Assembly: GCA_025456385.1 (NCBI GenBank)
Contig: JALOKS010000067.1
Coordinates: 1 to 10,046, forward strand
Direction of reading: 5' to 3'
DNA from: Thermoanaerobaculales bacterium
GTDB lineage: Bacteria; Acidobacteriota; Thermoanaerobaculia; Thermoanaerobaculales; Sulfomarinibacteraceae
Length of the DNA: 10,046 bases
The translations under genes and the position numbers were made by a program. The notes beneath the pieces are model-generated. The model worked only from the letters and a program-made list of their open reading frames with translations, searched no databases and was not told the origin of the DNA. Below, one piece after another: positions 6,212 to 10,046 of the stretch. Positions within the stretch are counted from its first letter, which is position 1. Each line of letters starts with the position of its first letter.

Positions 6212-8230
6212 ATGAAGAGGGTCCTGATCACAACGACGATCCTGGCTCTCGCCAACCTGGCGATGGCCTCTGACGGGGACGACCTGACCTCGCTGAGCTA
6301 CATCTCCTATCTGGAGCGCTATGCCACGGTGCTGCCGGCGAGCCAGGAGGAGTCCATCGAGGCGCTCGTCAACATGCCGCTCGCGGCCGGCGACCGGGTG
6401 GACACCGCGCGGGAGTGCCGGATGGAGGTGGTGCTGGCCGACGGCAACACCCTGTGGCTCGACGAGTACACCTCGCTGAGCCTGGATGCCGTCGCCTTCA
6501 GCCGCGACGTCGAGTCCGAGCGGACGGTGCTGTTCCTCGCCGACGGATCGGTGGTGGTCGAGATCGCCGCGCACGGCCTGGCGGGGAACCCGCTGCGGAT
6601 CGACAGCCGTTCGGCCACCGTCTACCTCAGCGAAGCCGGCCTGTATCGGCTCCAGGCGCTGGCTGCAGGCGGGCTGCGGGTCGAGGTTCGGGCCGGGCTC
6701 GCGGAGGCGGCGACAGTCGGCGGCGGGGTGCTCGTCCGGGCGGAGAGCGCGGCTGAGGTCGCCGGCGGCGAGGTCGTGCGCTCCGAGCAGGTGCTGAGCG
6801 CGCAGGACGACTTCAGCTCATGGGTGGACGCGCGGCGCCTGATCGCCGCCGGTGTCAGCGGCCAGCACGTCGACCTCCGCTTCTCGCGGCAGGCGGCGCA
6901 GCTCGACAACTACGGCAGCTGGGTCTACGTCGACTCGATCAACTCCTGGGCGTGGCAGCCGACCGTCAGCGTGGACTGGCGGCCCTTCACCGCCGGCCGC
7001 TGGTACTGGACCCCGACCGGCTACGCCTGGCTCTCCTTCGAGCCCTGGGGCTGGCTGCCCTACCACTACGGCTCCTGGCACTTCTCCGGGGGCTTCGGCT
7101 GGGTGTGGTCCTGGGGCGGTCCCTGGGGGCCAGCGTGGGTGAGCTGGATGTGGTGGCCGGGCTTCGTGGGCTGGTGCCCCTGGGGCTTCCACAACAGCTG
7201 GCACTGGAACCAGTTCCCGCCGCACCGACCCCCCCACCCGGGCGGCGGCGTGGCCGTGCCGCGCGGCGATGCGGTGCCGCCGCGCACGGTGTCGGCGAGG
7301 ATCGGCGGCGACGCGAGCCCGGCTCCGGCCGGCGCGCAACCGGCCGCCGACCTCAACGGGCGGGTGCGGCTCGCCGAGATCGACCGTCGCGGGTGGACGG
7401 TGGTGCCCCAGGAGGACTTCACGAGCCCGCAGCTCAGCCGCCTCGCGCGCTCCGGCGAACGGATGATCCCGACCGCCGGCGACCAGACCGCGGTCGTCAT
7501 GACGAAGCCGCTGGCGACGCGGGCGCCGGTCCTCGGCAGCCAGCCGGCCGAGATCGAACGGGTGTTCCGCGGCGTGCAGGCCACATCTCCGGACGACCTC
7601 GGCCCGCTGCTCGCACGGGACGTCGCCCTGAGCCCCGAGCGGACGCGGCAGATCACACGGCCGACCACGCTCCGCGAGCTGGGCAGCCGGCCCGCGGGCG
7701 ACGCGGCAGGCCTGCGCGCGGTCGGTGCGGAGCGGCTGTCGACGACCGGCCGCTCACCCTTCCGGCCGGAGACCGCCAGCCAGCCGCGCACCGTCGTGCC
7801 GAACTTCCACCGGCCGTCGGGTCCAGCCGCCCTCGGGACGGAAACCTCGCCCTCGCAGGTGCTGTCCGGAGGCCGCGCCGGGGCCGTCGGCTCGGGCACC
7901 CGGCAGCTGGTCGTCCCGCAGGCCGGCGCCAGCCGCCTCGGCTCCTCGCGGCCGGTGATCGTGCCGCCCACCGGGTCGTCGCTCCAGGGCGGCTCGGCGC
8001 GGTACGTCCCCTCCAGCGGCGCGTCAGCTCCCCGGCCCTCGGCCGTCGGGCCGGCGCCGCCGTCCGTGCGCTCGTCGTCTCCGAGCGGTGGCGGATCGGC
8101 GGTCCGCAGCAGCCCGGGCCGCGTCAGCGCTCCCTCCGCGGGCGGAGCCAGCCCACGCAGTGGGTCAGCCGGCGCGAGCCGGCCCTCCGGGAGCACCTCG
8201 GGCGGCTCCGGCGGCGCCGCGAAGCGCTGA
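6212..8230 (+). CDS. Exported FecR-domain / DUF6600 Trp-rich protein with long disordered tail
   Basis: A 672-aa protein of unknown function. Residues 1-20 are a signal peptide (KR, then a hydrophobic core ending near AMAS). A FecR-like domain follows (about 45-185), recognisable from GDRVDTARECRMEVVLADGN and the DEYTSLSL strand. Residues 232-332 form the DUF6600 region, with 22 Trp in 96 residues (237-332), arranged as repeated GxW/xYxW strands with many Gly, Tyr and Phe. From about 345 to the end the protein is Pro/Ser/Gly/Ala/Arg-rich and probably disordered, finishing in a Ser/Gly-rich tail. FecR domains normally sense or transmit envelope signals; here there is no membrane segment beyond the signal peptide and no ECF sigma factor beside it. 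The start is set by GGAGGT 5 nt upstream and by the signal peptide. It appears to be a single-gene unit. An envelope or surface structural role is inference only. Confidence 0.85.
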   Translation: MKRVLITTTILALANLAMASDGDDLTSLSYISYLERYATVLPASQEESIEALVNMPLAAGDRVDTARECRMEVVLADGNTLWLDEYTSLSLDAVAFSRDVESERTVLFLADGSVVVEIAAHGLAGNPLRIDSRSATVYLSEAGLYRLQALAAGGLRVEVRAGLAEAATVGGGVLVRAESAAEVAGGEVVRSEQVLSAQDDFSSWVDARRLIAAGVSGQHVDLRFSRQAAQLDNYGSWVYVDSINSWAWQPTVSVDWRPFTAGRWYWTPTGYAWLSFEPWGWLPYHYGSWHFSGGFGWVWSWGGPWGPAWVSWMWWPGFVGWCPWGFHNSWHWNQFPPHRPPHPGGGVAVPRGDAVPPRTVSARIGGDASPAPAGAQPAADLNGRVRLAEIDRRGWTVVPQEDFTSPQLSRLARSGERMIPTAGDQTAVVMTKPLATRAPVLGSQPAEIERVFRGVQATSPDDLGPLLARDVALSPERTRQITRPTTLRELGSRPAGDAAGLRAVGAERLSTTGRSPFRPETASQPRTVVPNFHRPSGPAALGTETSPSQVLSGGRAGAVGSGTRQLVVPQAGASRLGSSRPVIVPPTGSSLQGGSARYVPSSGASAPRPSAVGPAPPSVRSSSPSGGGSAVRSSPGRVSAPSAGGASPRSGSAGASRPSGSTSGGSGGAAKR

Positions 8231-8258
8231 GCCGGGATGGAGCGCCGTCCGCACGGCG

Positions 8259-8264
8259 TATAGT
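8259..8264 (+). promoter_or_regulatory. Putative -10 element of the cytidine deaminase gene, leaderless start
   Basis: TATAGT (8259-8264) matches the sigma-70 -10 at five of six positions and ends exactly 6 nt before the ATG at 8271. There is no Shine-Dalgarno sequence before the ATG. No clear -35 is seen 16-18 nt upstream. Transcription would begin at or next to the A of the ATG. Confidence 0.45.
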
Positions 8265-8270
8265 GAGCCC

Positions 8271-8690
8271 ATGCGGGAGCTCACCGACGAGCAGGTCGAG
8301 CGGTTGGTCGCGGCGGCCTTCGCGGTTCGCGAGCGGGCGCACGCGCCGTACTCGGGCTTTGCCGTCGGCGCCGCGCTGCTCGACAGCGCCGGCCGCATCC
8401 ACGTCGGCTGCAACGTCGAGAACGCGTCCTTCGGGCTCAGCATCTGCGCCGAGCGGAACGCCGTCGCGGCGGCGGTGGCGGTCGGTGCCGAGGGCTTCTG
8501 CGGGATCGCCGTCGTGACCTCGAGCGAGCCGCCGGCGACGCCCTGCGGCGCCTGCCGGCAGGTTCTGGCCGAGTTCGGCGACCTCCCGGTGGTGCTCGCC
8601 AACGTCCATGGGGCGCGGCGGCTGATGCACGTCGGCGAGCTGCTGCCAGCGGCCTTCGCCGGCGGTTTCCTGCATCGCACTCCGGGCTGA
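8271..8690 (+). CDS. cdd: Cytidine deaminase
   Basis: A 139-aa protein with the length and motifs of the small tetrameric cytidine deaminases. It hydrolyses cytidine and deoxycytidine to uridine and deoxyuridine in pyrimidine salvage, in the cytoplasm. Substrate-binding residues sit in APYSGFAVGAAL (25-36) and NVENASFG (48-55). The zinc site is C59 with catalytic E61 (CAE) and C92/C95 in PCGACRQ. All key residues are present. The start at ATG 8271 gives the normal family N-terminus (RELTDEQVERLVAAA); the reading frame is open further upstream into the DUF6600 gene but that part is shadow sequence. The gap to the DUF6600 stop is 40 bp, yet it seems to have its own promoter. No other salvage gene (deoA, udp, upp) is nearby. 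Confidence 0.95.
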   Translation: MRELTDEQVERLVAAAFAVRERAHAPYSGFAVGAALLDSAGRIHVGCNVENASFGLSICAERNAVAAAVAVGAEGFCGIAVVTSSEPPATPCGACRQVLAEFGDLPVVLANVHGARRLMHVGELLPAAFAGGFLHRTPG

Positions 8691-8722
8691 ACCGTGGCTC
8701 CTGGCGGGGCCTGCAACCCCTC

Positions 8723-8751
8723 TTGACACTGCCGGGGCCGCGCAGCATATT
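8723..8751 (+). promoter_or_regulatory. Sigma-70-type promoter (perfect -35) in the cdd-trmH spacer
   Basis: TTGACA (8723-8728) is a perfect -35 hexamer, followed by a 17-nt spacer and CATATT (8746-8751), four of six matches to TATAAT. The expected transcription start is near 8758. It is the best consensus promoter in the window and faces a structured non-coding segment rather than a start codon. Confidence 0.65.
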
Positions 8752-8757
8752 GGAGGT

Positions 8758-8870
8758 GTCCGACGGGACCGCGGGTGTCGAACGGACCTCACAGCCGCGT
8801 TACCAACTGCAAAGGTCCGGGCGGGCACACCCGCCGCGACGAAATCCCGCTCCCGCGGGATTTCGTTTTT
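8758..8870 (+). ncRNA. Candidate structured RNA: small RNA or 5' leader of the methyltransferase gene
   Basis: Between the promoter at 8723-8751 and an intrinsic terminator lies a segment of about 113 nt with no supported ORF. Perfect pairings include a 7-bp stem CGGACCT/AGGTCCG (8783-8789 with 8813-8819, 23-nt loop), a 6-bp stem GGCGGG/CCCGCC (8820-8825 with 8830-8835, CACA loop) and an alternative 8-bp stem GCGGGTGT/ACACCCGC (8771-8778 with 8827-8834) that encloses the first and excludes the second. The 12-bp terminator hairpin closes the 3' end. I do not recognise a known family: it lacks the marks of tRNA, SRP RNA, tmRNA, 6S RNA or the common riboswitches as I know them. It could be an independent small RNA or an attenuating leader. 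Confidence 0.45.
8839..8870 (+). terminator. Rho-independent terminator
   Basis: A perfect 12-bp stem (8839-8850 with 8855-8866) with loop TCCC is followed by a T-run of five (8866-8870, its first T pairing in the stem). The stem is GC-rich toward the loop (CCCGC/GCGGG) and AT-richer at the base. It is the only canonical intrinsic terminator I see in the window, and it lies 44 bp before the methyltransferase start codon. Confidence 0.8.
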
Positions 8871-8872
8871 GA

Positions 8873-8919
8873 ACCATTCCTGGCGCAGTTTCGCCGTGCG
8901 AAACTGCGCCAGGAATGGT
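8873..8919. repeat. Perfect 22-bp inverted repeat with 3-nt loop covering the methyltransferase start codon
   Basis: Left arm 8873-8894 and right arm 8898-8919 are exact reverse complements, separated by CGT. The right arm contains AGGA (8911-8914) and the ATG at 8915-8917. It fills the space between the terminator T-run and the gene. As RNA it would form a very stable hairpin that hides the start; as DNA it could be an operator, a cruciform or a copy of a dispersed palindromic element. There is no T-run after the right arm, so it is not a standard terminator on the plus strand. Confidence 0.85.
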
Positions 8920-9514
8920 GACACGAGACCCCAAGTCCGAGCACTCACATCAGCGGCGGCTCGCGCGGCAGGCGCGGCGCCGGGAGGAGTACCGCTCGGG
9001 CCTGCGGCCGATGGCGGTCGCGGCCTGGAACATCTCCAAGGAGCACAACGTGGGCTCGTTGATCCGCACCGCCCACGCGGTCGCCGCCGAGGAGGTGATC
9101 CTGGTCGGCGGGCGGGAGTGGAACGTCGAGGCCGCGCGCACCGCCGAGCTCTACACGACCGTCGTGGCGCTGCCCGATGTGCCCGCTTTCCGGAGCCACC
9201 TGGCCGCGCGTTCGTGGCGCCTGGTGGCGGTCGAGCTCGACCCTCGCGCGGTGCCGCTGTTCGACGCTGTCTATCCGGAGCGGCCCTGCTTCCTGCTCGG
9301 CGCGGAGCTCGGCGGGGTTCCCGGAGAGCTCCGCGCGGCGGCCGACCTCATCGTCCAGATCCCGCAGTGGGGGCTGGTGCCGTCGCTCAACCTCGCGGTG
9401 GCGGGCTCGATCGTGATCTATGACCACCTCGCCAAGCTCTACCGCAGCGGCCGCCTCGAACGCCCGGCGGGCGGCCTCGCCGCGGCTCCGAGCGACCCCG
9501 GCCACGCGGGTTGA
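8915..9514 (+). CDS. SpoU/TrmH-family RNA 2'-O-methyltransferase
   Basis: A 199-aa SPOUT-class methyltransferase that would transfer a methyl group from S-adenosylmethionine to a ribose 2'-OH in tRNA or rRNA. Motif 1 is NISKEHNVGSLIRTAHAV (39-56) with N45 and the catalytic-type R51; motif 2 is LLGAELGGVP (127-136) with E131; motif 3 is IPQWGLVPSLNLAVAGSIVIYDHL (149-172) with S157, L158 and N159, which form the knot and bind the cofactor. The first 32 residues are strongly basic (RRLARQARRREEYR) and could help bind RNA. The start is uncertain: ATG 8915 lies within a perfect inverted repeat and has AGGA directly against it; GTG 8918 is adjacent; ATG 9011 (residue 33) would still keep motif 1. 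The substrate position cannot be read from sequence. The neighbours give no further clue. Confidence 0.9.
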   Translation: MVTRDPKSEHSHQRRLARQARRREEYRSGLRPMAVAAWNISKEHNVGSLIRTAHAVAAEEVILVGGREWNVEAARTAELYTTVVALPDVPAFRSHLAARSWRLVAVELDPRAVPLFDAVYPERPCFLLGAELGGVPGELRAAADLIVQIPQWGLVPSLNLAVAGSIVIYDHLAKLYRSGRLERPAGGLAAAPSDPGHAG

Positions 9515-9533
9515 CGACGGTCACACTCGTCGG

Positions 9534-9562
9534 TTGTTCCAGGCCACCCCGCCTGCTAGAGT
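9534..9562 (+). promoter_or_regulatory. Putative extended -10 promoter of pal
   Basis: TTGTTC (9534-9539), a 17-nt spacer and TAGAGT (9557-9562) preceded by TGC form an extended -10 promoter. Transcription would start near 9569, giving a leader of about 57 nt before ATG 9626. The ten bases CTGCTAGAGT are identical to those before the PBP1A gene (875-884). No terminator is visible between the methyltransferase stop (9514) and this promoter, so read-through is also possible. Confidence 0.45.
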
Positions 9563-9613
9563 GACAGCCACAGGCCGCGCGTGCGGCACCATGGAAACAC
9601 AGGGACCGGCACG

Positions 9614-9625
9614 GGAGGTGCAGAG
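9614..9625 (+). promoter_or_regulatory. Shine-Dalgarno of pal
   Basis: GGAGGTG (9614-9620) stands 5 nt before ATG 9626. This strong site fixes the start and gives a protein with a correct lipoprotein signal peptide. Confidence 0.8.
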
Positions 9626-10046
9626 ATGAAGCAACTGACCCGCATGGTCGTGATTGCGGCGATGCTGCTGATGGCGGTCGGCCTCGGCGCGTGCTCGAGC
9701 AGCGGCGCGAAGAAGATGCAGGCCCCGGCGCCGGTGAAGACGGCGACGCCGGCCCCGGCGATCTCGAGCGGCGTTTCCGAAGAGGTGATCCATGAGCCGG
9801 TCACCGAGACCATGCTGTCCGAGGCGGTTACCAGCGAGCTGCCCGAGGACTTGGCCCGGCTCAACGCCCAGGGCTACCTCGAGGACGTGTTCTTCGACAC
9901 CAGCCGCCACGAGCTGACTCCGGAGGCGCGCGAGCTCCTCGCCAAGAACGCAGCCTGGCTGCAGCAGTACCCGACGATCCTGATCCTCGTCGAAGGGCAC
10001 TGCGACGAGCGGAACACCCGCGAGTACAACCTCGCCCTGGGCGAGC
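9626..10046 (+). CDS. pal: Peptidoglycan-associated lipoprotein Pal (3' end outside window)
   Basis: The first 140 residues of Pal, the outer-membrane lipoprotein whose OmpA-like domain grips peptidoglycan and works with the Tol proteins in envelope constriction. The lipoprotein signal peptide ends in the canonical lipobox LGAC with Cys23 as the lipidated residue; a KK/Pro-Ala linker (about 29-46) follows. The OmpA-like domain starts near residue 85 (LEDVFFDTSRHELTPEA) and reaches the hallmark EGHCDERNTREYNLALGE (123-140), where the window ends. D127 and R132 sit where the family binds diaminopimelate. Asn130 replaces the Gly usual in DERGT. The gene upstream is a methyltransferase, not tolB, so the usual tolB-pal order is not seen on this side. 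The rest of the domain (about 35-40 residues) must lie beyond the window. Confidence 0.95.
   Translation, partial: MKQLTRMVVIAAMLLMAVGLGACSSSGAKKMQAPAPVKTATPAPAISSGVSEEVIHEPVTETMLSEAVTSELPEDLARLNAQGYLEDVFFDTSRHELTPEARELLAKNAAWLQQYPTILILVEGHCDERNTREYNLALGE

Noticed and set aside
7066..8196. Minus-strand open frame antisense to the DUF6600 disordered tail
   Set aside because: It mirrors low-complexity GC-rich coding sequence and has no Shine-Dalgarno or domain support.
8088..8270. Longer cytidine deaminase starting inside the DUF6600 gene
   Set aside because: The extra residues are shadow sequence; ATG 8271 gives the normal length and N-terminus of the small cytidine deaminase family.
6820..8517. 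Plus-strand open frame of about 565 residues overlapping the DUF6600 and cdd genes
   Set aside because: It is Arg/Ala/Pro-rich shadow sequence in another frame; it crosses the boundary between two well-supported genes.
8691..8722. GGGG/CCCC pairing after cdd as a cdd terminator
   Set aside because: The stem is four base pairs with no T-run; it is too weak to call.
8869..9423. Plus-strand open frame starting in the inverted repeat in a different frame from the methyltransferase
   Set aside because: Only its first residues come from the palindrome; the rest is a shifted reading of the methyltransferase gene with no motifs.
9515..9535. Short inverted repeat CGACG/CGTCG after the methyltransferase stop as a terminator
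   Set aside because: The stem is only 5 bp with an 8-nt loop and no T-run follows.

Overview
The window is GC-rich DNA from a Gram-negative (diderm) bacterium. The outer-membrane lipoprotein Pal at the right edge, a class A penicillin-binding protein and a lipoprotein-like thioredoxin all fit a periplasm-bearing cell. The mix of a DUF6600/FecR-type Trp-rich exported protein, an SpoIIE-type phosphatase and a secreted metalloprotease with a C-terminal DGFES tail recalls Acidobacteriota (for example Thermoanaerobaculia-like genomes). That assignment is inference; there is no rRNA or other marker in the window.

Layout, left to right. (1) 2-757: the 3' part of a secreted metzincin-like metalloprotease, visibly less GC-rich than the rest. 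(2) 758-890: spacer with a degenerate 7-bp repeat array and a promoter that appears to start transcription at the GTG of the next gene. (3) 891-3434: PBP1A, a bifunctional peptidoglycan glycosyltransferase/transpeptidase. (4) 3439-3930, minus strand: exported thioredoxin-fold protein, convergent with PBP1A at only 4 bp. (5) 3931-4093: divergent promoter region. (6) 4094-5329 and 5326-6030: an SpoIIE/RsbU-type Ser/Thr phosphatase translationally coupled (GTGA overlap) to a GlmU-like left-handed beta-helix acyltransferase. (7) 6031-6211: spacer with a second 7-bp repeat array. (8) 6212-8230: exported FecR/DUF6600 protein with a long disordered tail. (9) 8271-8690: cytidine deaminase. (10) 8691-8914: a gene-free stretch holding a good sigma-70-type promoter, a structured segment of about 113 nt, an intrinsic terminator and a perfect 22-bp inverted repeat. 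(11) 8915-9514: SpoU/TrmH-family RNA methyltransferase whose start codon lies inside that inverted repeat. (12) 9626-end: Pal, cut by the window edge. No gap without a gene exceeds 300 bases.

Functionally the region is mostly cell-envelope housekeeping (PBP1A, Pal, periplasmic thioredoxin, exported DUF6600 protein, perhaps the beta-helix acyltransferase) with nucleotide and RNA metabolism genes (cdd, trmH-like) and one signalling phosphatase. I see no CRISPR, mobile element, phage or defence island, and no clear new multi-gene system. The parts most worth a second look are non-coding: the promoter-RNA-terminator-palindrome block before the methyltransferase, the repeated arrangement of a -10 element exactly 6 nt before a start codon (leaderless transcription), and the two heptamer arrays.
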